DNA of 64,000 nucleotides from Cunninghamia lanceolata (GCA_027924645.1 BSBN01000187.1:17440001-17504000); one strand, 5' to 3'; shown: positions 22,796 to 35,891, numbered from the stretch's first letter. The notes: generated from the sequence alone by a model not told the origin. Program-made: numbers and translations.

Positions 22796-24554
22796 TTGAT
22801 AAAGATAACTGTGAAGGGCCCGAACCCATGAACAGAAGCCAAAAGGTGAATGAAACGAGTTTCACTAGCAGCGAAACTGAAGAACAAGATTTTGAAAGGG
22901 CCCGAACCCTTCAACAACAAAAGGAAGCCCCGCTGCAGAAACAAGGACTAACACCAGAGACTAGACAACTCCAGATCCCAGCCTATTGAGATGACCGCCT
23001 TTGACCTAATGGTGCAAAGTGGAAACAGATTTGGGAAGTCCTTTCTTCCTTCTCTACACAATGGTCCATGAACTCACAGAGTCTAAGTCCACAGAACATA
23101 GAGAAGGGGAATCCTCATCGGATCCCACAACAACAAACAAAACAAGAGAAGAGGGCAAGTCCCCAGCACAAGAAGCTGGGGAACTCGAAGGCTGAGCAGT
23201 ATAATGTCTGATTAGAAGACAACAGAGGATTCGCAGATGCCACGACCACCGAAGAACCCTCTAGAGAGGGTGAATCATCAATTGGAGAGGGTGTACCAGT
23301 CGACGAGGGAGAGCCCTCTAGAGAGACAAAAGCACTGATGGTCAAATGAGCGTCTGAAGCATTCTTCCACCAGGTGGCGACGCCCTTGTGGTGAGAGTGC
23401 GGACAAACAGAGGCAAGGTGGCCAGTGGAAAAGCACTGTCAACATCTGAAAGGGAGACCCTCATAATCAAGCAATTGAGTTCACGATCTCTCCCCAAGCT
23501 GAAGAACCACCTCCCCATGAAGGGGTTTAGAGATGTCAATGTCGACCAGAATGCGAACAAGCGTGGAGTGTTCCAACTGAGAGGTAGAAGAATCAATAGA
23601 CAAAAAGCGTCCAATAGCATTTCCAATGTCCTCGTAACATGAATCTTCCCAGCACTGAAGAGAGAGATTCGGGAGCTTGACCCAAGTAGGCCTGATGTTG
23701 AGAGGTTCAGTAAGAAGGTTGAAGGAATAGGTCCACAGTTTGATGAAGATGGAATGAACTCCCCACAACTAAACCCTACCGTTCAAAATATAATCTCGCT
23801 CCTCAGGGGAATCAAAAGTCACCACAAAGAAGCCCCTCGCACATAGGAACAACTCAATCTTTCCCACCACCAAGGGCTTCCAAGACTCCAAGACCCATCT
23901 GTGTAGTTTCGGTAGAGATGGCCACAGGTTGTTGAATCGATAGATAACTCCATGATCCTTATAATAAACTTTGTTTTCTAGAACCTTGGGCCTGCATATA
24001 ACCAGAGGAGGTAGCGTAGAGGGCAGAGGAGCAGAAGGGTGAATAAGAAGTTTTCTACAAGGAACAAAACCCTCAACCTTGGGAAAGAGGGCTCTGAAGG
24101 AGTCATGCCCACCAGCAGAAGTGAAGCTGCTGGGTATAGGAGATCCCAACGTTGGAATCACACCTAAAGATGAGCCAGAAGAACCACCTTTCTTATTCTT
24201 TAGGGTCACACCTGGACCAAGCACCGTCGAGGACTCAACACCCAGACCATGCACAACTGACACTCCACGACCTACAACAACACACCCAACAGATGGAGTG
24301 AAACCACAGGGCGAAAGGCACAAGCCCTTCGCAAGTAGAGCAGAAGCGGTGCCTCCCTACACAGGCGCAAGCGCAATAGCGGCATCCACCGAGGAAAATG
24401 CCTTCTCTAAAATGAGCACGGAGGCTAACACAGTAGACATTGTATAGAGGTCAAACAACTGATGGGAGAATGATTTGCATAGTAGAGTGAATCAGAGAAA
24501 AGATAGGGGCATTCGTCGAGATCCTGGCATTGGGCGGGAGCTCCATTTCAAAAC
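22796..24554 (-). mobile_element. ORF1-only LINE-type retroposon with target repeats (copy 2)
   Basis: A 1759-bp insertion flanked by an 18-bp repeat, TTTCATTGACTTATTGTT (22778-22795) and TTTCATTGATTTATTGTT (24555-24572), with one mismatch. Variable-length target repeats of this kind fit target-primed reverse transcription. The minus-strand 3' end reads TATCTTTATCAAAAC, like the ends of copies 1 and 3. It contains one ORF1-type frame and a 3' UTR of about 320 bases, and no reverse transcriptase or endonuclease. With both target repeats present, a simple 5' truncation does not explain the missing ORF2; it behaves as a short non-autonomous unit. Confidence 0.72.
23115..24323 (-). pseudogene. 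LINE ORF1 with DUF4283-like domain and CCHC knuckle
   Basis: Read on the minus strand from 24323. After a low-complexity N-terminal part (Gly/Ser/Pro/Val), a DUF4283-like RNA-binding block follows: VIYRFNNLWPSLPKLHRWVL then ARGFFVVTFDSPEERDYIL. After a frame break near 23769 come NLLTEPLNIRPTWVKLP, ILVDIDISKPLHGEVVLQLG, and a zinc-knuckle remnant ending CFSTGHLASVCP, with an in-frame TGA just before it. These match plant L1-type ORF1 proteins, which bind the element RNA. Frameshifts and stops make it a pseudogene. Confidence 0.72.
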
Positions 24555-24572
24555 TTTCATTGATTTATTGTT

Positions 24573-26865
24573 AATTATTTAATATTAGACCCATAGATTA
24601 CAACATTGTGTTTCCTAACACACTTGTTTAATCCCAATTCTTGTAGGAGCAAGCATTGTGAAATGAGGTAGGCTAATAAATCATGTCATTTGGACTTCTT
24701 CCAGAATGCAAATATTGACGTAGTTGAATCCAAAAAAATGAGATTGAAAATGAGTGAGCATGAATTTGTTAAGTTTGAGTGAGATGAGACAAATGCATGA
24801 GAAGAGAGTTGATGGTACCATTTCTTTACTAGAACATCAAACATACAAAGATGCAGGTGTTACACATTCCACCAAGCTACATTTTGAATCCTTCGACATA
24901 TATTTTTAGGAGTAAAGATCCATCTACTACTGTCATTAGAAAGATGAAGGGTTGTCATGATGGGCCATTAAAAGAATAAAAGGGTAGAAATTATAATATC
25001 AATCCTAGAGATAGAGAAACAAGCTAAATCAACATTACCTATAATTAAACTTAGAGAAAGCTTAAGATGGTGGATTTGGGGATAGAAAAACCTCCACCTT
25101 CTTGCTAGAATGGAGCACCTTTTTGGCACCCAATCCTATTTCTAAAATAATTATGCAATTCTTCTCCCATGCCTTAGAAACTTGGCTCTCTTTGCCCTTG
25201 CCATGCCTTAGTTCATATTCCCATGTGCATGCAAATTCATACTACTTGCTCACCATGTCTCACCTTTGGCAATGGTGGGCTTGGTCTCATCAAGTGGCTT
25301 GTACACCATGGAAGCAACATATTAGTGTGTGTCATGTGACACCTATGTGGAAATAATGGTGGGCCTAAGTTTCATAGTGAAGGCATGTGTTTCATGCAAA
25401 ATGGCATGATAATTATGGGCCCATGTCAAAGGAAGATAATGATACGCATAAGGGCATGATTTTGTTTAAGTTTTTTTATTTATGACATAGACTATCTTGT
25501 AGTTTAGGTAATGCTTAAGGAATGTGTTACCATATAAATTTAATGTAAAGATGGTTTTGGGTAGAATTATGTTATGTTTTGGGTTCACACATCTTACAAA
25601 CTATTGGGTTTTTTTCTTGTTTTAGATCATGACCTAGTTTGTAAATAAATCCATGTTAGCATAGGCTCTAGGGAAAGTTAGACTCCATAACAATAGGGAT
25701 AAAGAACAATTTATTGACACCAGGAAAGGACAAGACCAACACATGATAAAGAGCTTATTTCCCCTTCTTTGAGTTATGTCAGACTTAGGGGGTATTCCCT
25801 ATAATTCCTCTTAAATGTCTTATTTCAACATTGCTACTTCAAACAAATACACATATTAATCAAGGTTAAATACATTTCACTAGAGACTTCTTATATCTAG
25901 ACCAAGCTTTGACGACATAGAATTGGGCCCAATAATGTCATTGGCCTAGTCTAGTTAGTCTATTAAGAAGTGTGAAGATGATTATACAAGGCAGATAAAG
26001 ATCATGAACAAATGTAGGGATAAATGTGAGGACAAATGTAAACTATTATGTAATATTCATATCAAACAACATCCAAATAAATTATTTAAATCATCAAGGA
26101 ACTAGGTGATAATTTAAGAATTGTGGAAAATCAAGTAGGGTACATGACCAGTGCCTTCAGAAATTAGGTACAAAGTCAAGAACAACATTAATAATGTAAT
26201 GATACCCCATAATGTTTTAGTAGTTCAGATGACCTAAGATAATGTACCTCACTGTATGAAGTATAGGCCCTCAATTAATTTCCAACTCAAACTCAAAACT
26301 GCTTAGTAATCCTCCACACTAGAGAATAATTCTGCTATTAGGTATGAAGGATATCACAATGAACATAACATTCAACATGACATTTAGTGGCACTTCGAGA
26401 ATGACCAACTAGCATATCCTTAATAAGAAGATACAACAAATGTGTACTTAGAGATTAATATCTCACAAAATTATAACCAAAGAGAAAGCAGACAGTTTTG
26501 AAAATTAGACCAGGAACATCATTGTATTGATTTTCAAAAACAACATTACAAAGGAAAAGATATCTAGTGCAAATAAAGTAAACTCTCACTACAACCCTTT
26601 TCTTTTTATTAAAGCCTTACACCACGAAAGACACAAGTTCCCTCCCAAAAGTCCCATGTACAAAGAAGAGAAGTTTCTACTTGTAGAAATAGCTCACGTG
26701 GATGATTAACACTTGTCAGTTTCTTTCTACAATATGTAATTGTGAAATGGTTTGTGCTCACAAGAGTGCTTATGTGGGCTTGCTTATAATCCAATGAGCT
26801 AGCACATGATAGAGAACCCCCTTGAATGAAATGGGAAAAGAATCACAAGGGATATTTCTATTTTA
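24573..26865. other. Gene-free AT-rich stretch before element D
   Basis: Only short open frames without motifs; no repeat ends recognised. It ends at the ATTTC target repeat of element D. Confidence 0.6.
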
Positions 26866-26870
26866 ATTTC

Positions 26871-28086
26871 TGTTTAGGGTAAAATTTTGGATTGTTTATT
26901 TTAGTGTTTCAATCCTCCTTTCACCTATTACATTCAAGGAACTTAGGATCGAGTGGCAGAGCACTATCAGGTCCTTGGCCACTTACAAATGTAGGGAAGC
27001 TTGGATTAGGGTGTTTGATTATCAATTTTCCTTCTCTTATGCTCAATTATCCATCAAAACCCTAATTATGCAAATACGGTAATAAACAGATGAATAACGA
27101 AAAATGCCTCTACAGAAAGCTATAAAATTACAAATGAATGTGCACCTATTTTTGAGGTTTCAAGGTGGAAAAGTCAGGGACAAAAGAGCGGGCGCTCAAG
27201 TCCAAGGCCCTGCTTTTTGTTAGGATCTGCGGACAAGATCTGCAACCTATTCTTGCTGCATTGAAGGTTTTTCCATCAAGAAACTTCAAGGACTAATGAG
27301 CAGGCGCCCAAGTCCAGGGTACCCATTTTCCTGTTGTTCTACAATTTGGACACTCCAACATGACCTCTTGCAACTTCACTTTGTCTGCACCATCAACATG
27401 TAACCTGCAATCATAAAACTTTGGGAGGGGGTTCTGGTGTTTAGGAGCTTGCCTCAGTCAAGCCCCGGAAGGACACTTAATTCTTCCAAACACCTTTGTT
27501 AGATAGAGAGTGTGTGCCTAGGGAGGTAGAGGCAAAAACCAAATAAATAATAATCACAAACACAATAAATATCACCTCTCATGGGAGGAAGATGCTCTTC
27601 ATTCCATGAGGAAATGGATGCTCAAATATGCAAACACAAACACAGACCACACAAATCTGCTCTTGCAACACAATGAAAGCCTTGAATCACCTTTAGAACA
27701 CAATAGCTTGCTAGTAATCATCTAGTTTACAAATGAATGCCTAAACATGCTTTTATATGCAACTACAAACACTCCCGCCAAGAATATTGTAATTCAAACT
27801 TACCGTGTCGGCATAGGACCCAAATAACGGTCACAAGCCGACACCCAAAAATTGGGATTGCCCCAAAATAGGGCATGACTAGGGCACGGGCACCCAAGTC
27901 CTGCCCCCTATTTTGGGTAGGGGTTATCTCAAGTAGTTTCCCTAGGTCCTATTTGTCGAGACACTTAGGGGTTTTCTCATCAGGATGTTGAAATATGATG
28001 TAAAATGTCCTAAATGCACACTAAAAGACCTAGGAGCTAAACCTAAAGAGGGAAAAGCCTCCAAGGGGACATTTTTATACGTTACA
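26871..28086 (-). repeat. 3' LTR of element D
   Basis: The minus-strand 3' copy, next to the polypurine tract. It contains a C/G-rich GTCGGCATAGGACCC..GCCGACACCC segment (27808-27845) and longer AT-rich parts. Similar throughout to 38874-40079. Confidence 0.9.
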
Positions 28087-28100
28087 TTTATCCCCCACTT
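28087..28100 (-). other. Polypurine tract of element D
   Basis: Minus strand AAGTGGGGGATAAA immediately before the LTR start TGTAAC; it fixes the element orientation as minus. Confidence 0.8.
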
Positions 28101-29821
28101 TAATGTATGTATAAATGCAAGGCCAATACATGCACTAAAGTATAGTCGCAAACACAACAAACACACCAAGCACGAAGAAGACACACCAATCACATAAAAG
28201 ACAACAATAGGCACGCAGAACATGGAGAAGAGAGTTACAGTCACGCAGAACATGAAGAAGACAACAAATGCATAGAAGACATGCATGATTTATTTTCTTT
28301 TCTTTTTTCTCATATATATGAAATGCGGATGTAAGTATTGGAAAGCAAACAAATCTCCCATAATGCATGAAGCACTCATAGTGCTAGTTTTTAGATTGCA
28401 TATATGGGGCAACACACACGTAAGACATGCAAAACCTCCCAAAATGCAGGTTGCACTCATCGTGCTAGTCTTTAGACTGCATATGGGGCAACAAACATGC
28501 CAAACAAATCAAGCATGCTAAACACACACACATAAAGACATGGAGAAAACATGGCAGGCAAGCGATCGAGTATTCCTGTTTCTAGGCTCAACACCATCTT
28601 AGGCACATTATAGACACACATTGATGATTGGGCTTTGCCACAACAATCTCTGAAAAACACTCTTAAGGGTTGAGTTAGTCATAGAACCGCTCCCCACCTC
28701 TGCATAGGACTTTTGAAAATGACAAGATGATGCAATCTGCTCTGAGAAATATACCATCCCCGCCTTTGTAGAGGACTTAAAAAGGATATAAACGATATCC
28801 CACCTTCGTAGAGGGATTACATGATTTATTGATTGATTGCAAATGAACTCAGGATGCAGGAAGCACTCATCGCGCTGGTCTTTAAACTGCATATGAGGAC
28901 AAGCGCATAGCTAACATCTATAACATACAACGTACCTTATATATGCCCCCACCTTAAGGTGGTTGATATCATGCATCGATATCAAGCACGTTAAGGTAGG
29001 AAGAAAACACACAAGGGAACACAAGCTCTCGCAAAGCCCATGCCCCCTAGAGGTGACATGTACTTCACGATCGCCAAATGTTCCCACAAACACATCCCTA
29101 CAAGAAACATGTTAGTGTCTACAACATAATGATAAACAACAACATCAATGCATATGATTAACCACACACAAGGCCAAGGTTATACAATGAATTCAGAGTT
29201 CAAGGATAACCATGGGGCTATATGATGAAGCTCTCCGAATTGAGTACCGCCAAAGCTAGATTCAAATACAAACAAAGGTGCACAGAGCAGCAGTATTGTA
29301 AAGGTTTGTAAATGAGATTAAAAACACCATCATAGTCACTACGTGGAAAGCATGAGTGCTTCCACTAGCTAAGCGTCAGATAAGATATACAACCCCATCG
29401 TCATATTAGGAACTAAGTCCATTTTTTTATTGCTCTTGAAAGGGACACTAGGTCCACATCAGTATAAATATTTTTTGTCATCTACCTGCTAGATAGAAAC
29501 ACTAGAGGAAGGGAAGCAATAAATTAGAGAGGAGAAACAAGTGTCTTAGGGACAGTCACATAGGAGGGTGCCTCGAGTCACCAACCGCAACGCTATGTCT
29601 GTAAGACACAACACAGAATGATGAAATCAGAGAGAGACAATATAAAAGAATGATGATACAAATAGAAGGTCACAACAGAGGTGGTCTCTTGGTATCTCGA
29701 ACCTTACGAGAGAATCCGAGGTCATCCCAAGAGGCCTAAACAACACATAACACATCACAGGGGAAACACATCACGAGAGAGATAAAGGGTTATAGATACT
29801 TACCTGTAGGGCCCTTCCGGG
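28101..29821 (-). other. Long 3' noncoding part of element D with short repeats
   Basis: 1.7 kb without a credible frame. A block containing GCACTCAT(C/A)G(T/C)GCTAGT.TTTA(A/G)A.TGCATATG occurs three times (about 28365, 28449 and 28865). A second short motif (CCCACCT/CCGCCT..GTAGAGGACTT) recurs at 28691, 28758 and 28798. The function of these repeats is unknown. Confidence 0.6.
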
Positions 29822-30225
29822 CTAGTGGGTATCATCAAGCAAATCATCGTCATCCTCCCACTCCCTAATGTTAAAGGAAAGTGGGACATAAGCTACCATA
29901 GCCCAATTCATGTCTTTCTCATCATGTTGTTCATTGTTAGGATCATGTTTGTTTTGTTCAATGTTAGGATCAATGTTTTCTTGTTGAGAGGCAAGGTTTA
30001 TGGCATAAGCTTGTCTTCTTCTTCTTCTTTCTCTTGCTTTTCTATTCCATTTTATTTTACCACTTATCTCTTGTAAGATAGGGCTTTTCTCTTTCATCGG
30101 CTTGTGCAATTTAGAAGATGAAGCACTAGGATCAAACCTTATTTGTCGCAGTGGAATATTTTGTTGTTGACAATGACCTCCCAATCCTTGTAAGGATTTC
30201 AAGGGAAGAACCTCGGCATAGGGAC
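29822..30225 (-). pseudogene. C-terminal half of the element D ORF (separated by element E)
   Basis: The minus-strand frame entered from the GGGAC target repeat of E continues the frame left at 36740. It encodes a basic middle (KWNRKARERRRRRQAY) followed by an Asn/Asp/Glu-rich tail ending EWEDDDDLLDDTH at the stop at 29822. The product has no recognised domain here. An Arg-rich then acidic tail could bind nucleic acid, which is only inference. The part of this open frame at 30226-30319 lies in the E LTR and is not part of the protein. Confidence 0.65.
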
Positions 30226-31066
30226 TAGTGCAGTCATGGTAGGAGGGTTCACATAATGAACTGTCCGGACCATGAAGCAAGAGTAAACACAACGGAAACA
30301 ACTCAAAGAAATGAAGCAAATGCAGTTTCAGTCTTTCAGTATATCATAGAATCCAAATACAAATTGGCCGACAACATGCAGACTTACATTTAGGGCTCAC
30401 AGGCCTGATTGCATACATGTGCAAGATAAATTTTGAAGATCCTTCACACAAAATCTAAATTATCAACTTATGTGAATGATCACAACTTGATAATTGCTTT
30501 CCTAAGGATCTATTACATCAATATATATCATCTTCAGACCATTAGATTCCTTCGCGTCGGCCAAGGAAGGTCACAAACTCCAATGAAGAGCTGTAACGTG
30601 TGTACACAGATAGGTCAGACCTAAATGCATAGAACACCTCCACAAATGAATGGAATGATGTGAGAATCTTCAGGGAAGGTCAGCCACAAACCAAATATCA
30701 TTGAATGATGTGTCATTAGGCTTCACAAATCAGGAAATGCTTCCGCAGATCTCTCCTTTAGCTGGTTTTCTGTGATTACCAGGATGCTCTGTTATGATAA
30801 AATAGTTGACCTTCTGATAGTGACAACTTTTGGTAACTAATCCAAATGCTCTGAATTTTAGATATGATGTAGATGAATGAATGTATATACTAAGTCCAGA
30901 TCTACAAGGTGTGAAATGAAACTGCGGTAGAATATTGGACCAAAAGCTGAAAACTACTTCTAACTGGACTGCCTGAACTAAACTAGAAAATGAAAGAAAC
31001 AAACTGAAATGCAAATGTTTTTGGTTGATGCAAGATTGCTCTTGAACTAGGGATACTCCTACATCA
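30226..31066 (-). repeat. 3' LTR of element E
   Basis: Ends TA..CATCA on the plus strand. About 10-12% different from the upper LTR in the two segments compared by eye. Confidence 0.9.
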
Positions 31067-31097
31067 GACATCCAGGGTTATTGAAAAAGTGAGTCCC

Positions 31098-34000
31098 TCA
31101 CTTTGTTGGGGCTAAGGGAGAACCAAGACGGTCCACCTGAGCCTGAGACATCCATGATGAATCTTCTTCTGGTCTGCCTTTCCACTTCACAATATATTCT
31201 TTGTAAATTATCTTCCTCTAGTGTTGCGTCCAACTCTGCTATCCAAAATGTCTTCAATCTTCTCTGGTGCTTTGTGTGGTAACTGCTTCTTCAAGTCGTC
31301 TTCCATGCTATCACTAAATTTTGCTTCATGATACTGATAAAGGTCTCCAATGTTGAAAATAGGTGATATACCCAAGGTCTCCAATAACTCCACTTCATAT
31401 GCATTTCCTGAATCAAATTTTCTGAGTATCTTACAAGGTCCAAACTTCTTCATCTTCAACTTGTTATATGTCTCAACTAGAAATCTTTCTTTTCTCAAGT
31501 ACACCATTACTTCATCTCCCTCTTCAAATTCCTTATGTCTTCACTTCTCATCTGCCTTTTCCTTATACTTACTATTAATATTCTTCAAATGCTTCTTCAC
31601 CTAATTATGTATTGTCTTCATATGATCTACAAATTCTTCTACTTCTACACTCCTCTTTTCTTCCATACCGATGTCCCTCAATTCTGTCACTCCGCTAGGT
31701 GTTATTTTGGTAACAATCTCAAAGGCTGTTCTTCCGGTACTCCTATTTACTGAATTATTGTATGCAAACTCTGCTTGTGAAAGAATCAAATCCCAACTTC
31801 TAGCTTTGTCTCCAACCAAACATCTCAACAAGTTTCCTAAACTCCTATTCACTATCTCTGTCTATTCATCAGTTTGTGGATGAAAAGTTGAACTGAACTT
31901 CAAAGTTGTCTTCATCTTCTTCCAAAGTGTCTTCCAAAAGTATCCAACAAACTTTGTATCTTTGTCTGAAACTATGCTCTTAGGTAATCCGTGCAATCTC
32001 ACAATCTCCTTGAAAAATAGGTTAGCTACATGCACTACATCAGTTGTCTTCTAAGGTATGAAATGAGCCATATTTGAAAATTTGTCAACCACTACAAATA
32101 TTGAATCATGTTTTCTCTGTGTCTTAGGCATCCCATCACAAAATCCATGCTTATGTCTTCCCAAGGTCTCTCTGGTACTGTCAAAGGTTTATACAATCCA
32201 GTGTTCTGACTACTCCCTTTTGCAACTTGATAAACTCTACAACTCTGCACAAATCTCCAAACATCTTTATGTATCTGAGGCCAAAAGTAGTTTTCACTCA
32301 CCAAAGCCACTATCTTATCAATGCCAAAATGTTCTGCCAATCCACCACTATGCTTCTCCTTGATCAAATTATCTCTCATTGAACTTCTAGGTATGCACAA
32401 CTAACTTCCTTTGAACAACATATCTTCTTGAATGAAATAGTCCAACCACTTACTCCTATCTATCACAACAAGTTCCTTACATACTTTCCAAGGTTCTGCA
32501 AAATCAGTGTCTTCCTCATAGATGTTCTTCCATTCATCAAAACCCAACAAGTTTCTTATCCTACTCAATGCATTAGCAACTTTGTTTGATTTTCCACTCC
32601 TATGCTTCAACACAAAAGTATAACTCTGCATGAACTCTACCCATCTCGTATGTCTCTGATTCAATTTTCCTTGACTGTTCAAATATTACAAAGCTGGAGG
32701 ATCTGTATACAACACAAACTCCTTAGGCAACAAGTAATGTCTCCACTTCTTCAAGGCTTGAATTATGGCATAGAATTCTTGATCATAAACTAAATATCTC
32801 CTCCCTGCATCATTCAACTTCTCACTGAAATATGCTATTGGTCTACCTTCTTGACTTAATACTACTCCAATTGCATTTCCACTTGCATCACAATCAACTT
32901 GAAATACCTTATTGAAATCCAGTAAAGCTAAAATAGGTTGCTTTGTCACCTTCTGCTTCAACAACTCAAAACTTTTATCTGCTCTAGATGTCCACTTAAA
33001 ATCTTTTCTGTCACCTCTCATTGTCTTTTTCATAGGGTTGTTACAAACTGAACTAAAATTTTTGATGAACTTCTGGTAGAAACTAGCCAATCCATGAAAT
33101 GAGCTAACCTCTCCAATGCTCTCTGGTGTAGGCCACTCAACAATTGCTTTCACTTTCTCAACAATTTCTTTCACTTTCTCAGGGTCCATCTTCAATCCCT
33201 CCACATAAATCACAAATCCTAGGTATACCTACTCTTCCTTCATGATGCTACACTTCTTGATGTTTATCAGTAATTTCTATTCTCTCAGTCTCTCCAAAAC
33301 TTGTCTAATATGCCACAAATGTTCCTCTTTTGTCTTACTGAAAATAAGAATATCATTCAAGTACACAATAACAAACTTACCCAAGAATTTCTTTAGAACT
33401 TCATTCATCAATCTCATGAAAGTACTCGGTGCATTTGTCAATCCAAAGGGCATCACTAACCACTCATACAATCCTTCATTTGTCTTAAAAGCAGTCTTCC
33501 ATTCATCTCTTTCTCTGATTCTGATCTGATGTTATCCACTCTTCAAGTCTATTTTTGTGAAATATTTTGTTCCACTCAAACAATCCAGATATCATCCATC
33601 CTAGGTAAAGGAAATCTGTACTTAATTGTGATCTTATTTATTGCTCTAGAGTCAGTACACATTCTCCATTCTCCATCCTTCTTCGGTGCTAGCACTGCAG
33701 GTACTGCACAAGGACTCAAAATTTCTCTAATCAAACCTTTCCTCAACAACTCTTGTATCTGTCTATTCAATTCTTCATTCTCTGTCCATGTCATTCTATG
33801 TGCTGCTTTGTTAGGCAAACTTGCTCCCGGTATAAGATCCATGTGATGACTGATACTCCTTATAGGTGGCAATCCTTTAGGTACATTATCTGATATGATG
33901 TCTTCATACTCTACTAGCAATTCTCTTATCTCCTCCGGTTGTGTCTCTTCAGTCTACTTTTTCAATGTTTCAGGCTTCTTAGGAATCAAGGCATAACACA

Positions 34001-34517
34001 TATTCTCATGTCTCAAACCATCCAAGAATTTTCTTCCATCTACCAAATAGATTCTAGCATTCCCACATACTTCACTCTTAGGATCATCCTCCAAAGGAAT
34101 CAAAGCAATTCTGTTTCCATTTGTTGTTATAGTGTATGTATTCTTTCTCCCATCATGTATAGATTTTCTATCATACTGCCAAGGTCTACCCAACAAGATA
34201 TGACATACATCCATAGGCATAATATCACACAAGACTTCATCATGATAAGATCCAATATGAAATTTCACCAAACATTGTTCACTCACTAGTACCTTATGAT
34301 TATTTTGAATCCATGCTATCTGATAGGGCTTAGGGTGTTTCAATCTTTCCAACTTTAGATTAGTCACCATCTCCTCTAAAACTAGGTTGTCTGAACTACC
34401 ATTATCAATTACAACTTTACAACACTTACCTCCTGATTTGCATCTAGTTCTGAACAGACTCTTCTTTTGCTGTGGTTCCTCATTTGTCTCTACTTGAAAT
34501 AGTGCTCTCCTCATCAC
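31098..34517 (-). pseudogene. Element E pol: protease, RT, RNase H, integrase, chromodomain-like
   Basis: Protease: VVIDNGSSDNL (usual form D-S/T-G, here DNG) and CHILLGRPW. RT: APKKDGEWRMCTDSRAINK at about 33690, [20 protein letters not shown] at 33460, and YLNDILIFS where the active form is YxDD. RNase H: VDCDASGNAIG, then YDQEFYAI and a damaged YTDPPAL. Integrase: zinc region KHSGGLAEHFG..SCRVYQ (second Cys of CxxC changed), a [12 protein letters not shown] core and AEFAYNNSVNRSTGRTAFE. The end has EYIVKWKGRPEEDSSWM, a chromodomain signature that guides integration in chromoviruses. Stops or frameshifts lie near 33950, 33576, 33500, 33276, 33230, 32685, 32400, 32090, 31853 and 31208. Confidence 0.9.
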
Positions 34518-34901
34518 AAGTGATTCTCCTTTCTCAGGTTTGCCAACTGAACTGGTTGATCCAATAGGTTCTTCTTCAACATAGGCTACTCTTCCACTAT
34601 TTTCTATTCTCTTACTTGTACTACCCTGATTACACTCAAATGCTCTATGTCCTTCACCTCCACACTTGAAACAAGTGCCTCTGAATGTTCTCTTATCAAA
34701 TCCTCTTCCTTCTCTTTTGATTCCTTCATTTCGGTATGCAATAGGGTTTCCCCTCTGGTAAAAAATTATGTCATCTCTCTGGTAAGCATTGTTATTTCTG
34801 TCATCTTTCTTAAATGGGCCGTCAAACTTGTTCTGCTCCGGATATGATCTATCTCCTCTGAAAAATGTTCTACTTCTCTGAAATTTACCTCCTCTACCTT
34901 T
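34518..34901 (-). pseudogene. Element E gag C-terminus with zinc knuckle
   Basis: Continues the gag frame after a single stop at 34902. A basic Arg/Asn-rich stretch precedes CFKCGGEGHRAFEC (34641-34682), a CX2CX4HX4C nucleocapsid knuckle for RNA packaging. The frame then runs open into the protease region. Confidence 0.8.
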
Positions 34902-35711
34902 CTATCTCTGATCATGTCTCTTATTCAGCTTCTCTTCAACCTTTAGGGCAAACTGATATGCTTCCTCTAAAGATGTCATCCTTACCAAGCTTAGTTCTTC
35001 TTGAATGTTCAACCTCAGTCCATTGATGTATCTAGCCATTTTCTCCTTGCTTGCTTCACTATGTCCTGTTCTTATGATCATCTTATGAAATTCTTCAGTA
35101 TACTCCTTCACAGATTTCTCCTTTTGTCTCAGGTTTTGCAATCTTTTCAATAGTTCCAACTCATAGTCAGCAGGTATAAATTGATTCTTCAACTTTGTCA
35201 CCATCCTATCCCATTTTGTAATATTTTCTTTTTCTCTTCTATTTCTTTCCAACTGAACTTCTTTCCACCATATAGCAGCATGTCCTTTCAACTTTGTCTT
35301 TGAAAATTTCACCTTCTCCGGATCTTCAATTTCCTCATATTCAAAGTATTCTTCCATGTCATTTATCCAGTCAATCAATTCTTCAGGGTTTAAATTACCA
35401 GTATAGTTTGGTACATCAACTCTAGGTCTCTTTCCAATCTTTGAAATAGCTTGCAACATCTTTACTTGATTTGATTCTTCCTCTTCATCACCTCCTAGGG
35501 TTTCACCAGTTTGTTCAACAGATTGAAATTCTTCTTCCTGATCGCTTTCAACATTAGGTCTCGGTGTCAATCCTCTTTGCCTATCTTCTTCAACAGCATC
35601 CAAACGAATTCGCATTGTTTTCATCATCTCCATCATCTCATCCATTCTACTAGCCATTGTTCCAACAACAACAACTCTCCTCGGCTGCATTCTTCCTAGG
35701 ATCAAGTGCAA
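34902..35711 (-). pseudogene. Element E gag (capsid region)
   Basis: 269 open codons. An N-terminal Met-rich/acidic coiled region (MASRMDEMMEMMKTMRIRLD) is followed by a retrotransposon gag domain with hallmarks NLNPEELIDWINDMEEYFEY, KLKGHAAIWWKE, FIPADYELELLKRLQNLRQ, SVKEYTEEFHKM and RYINGLRLNIQEEL. Gag proteins form the particle around the element RNA. A stop after KLNKRHDQR separates it from the zinc knuckle; the original frame was probably continuous. The first ATG may be upstream of the native start, since MASRMDEM sits 18 codons in. Confidence 0.88.
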
Positions 35712-35877
35712 ACTACCTCAAGTTCGGTGATTGGGCTACAAGGTGACAACTGCCTCTCAATCGGTGATCGGTTGCGACACAAGCAACCTGCCTCAATTCA
35801 GTGATCTATCCACAACAAGATCTTATAGAATTCCCTCACCAACTTTGCTGAATTCGCTCCCAAAGCTTTGAGCTTTT

Positions 35878-35889
35878 GCTCTCATACCA
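35878..35889 (-). other. Primer-binding site of element E
   Basis: Minus strand TGGTATGAGAGC, one change from the initiator-Met tRNA site TGGTATCAGAGC, just inside the 5' LTR. Confidence 0.8.
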
Positions 35890-35891
35890 CT

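Noticed and set aside
30226..30319. N-terminal extension of the D ORF into the E LTR
   Set aside because: Those codons come from the inserted E LTR; the native D frame continues at 36740.
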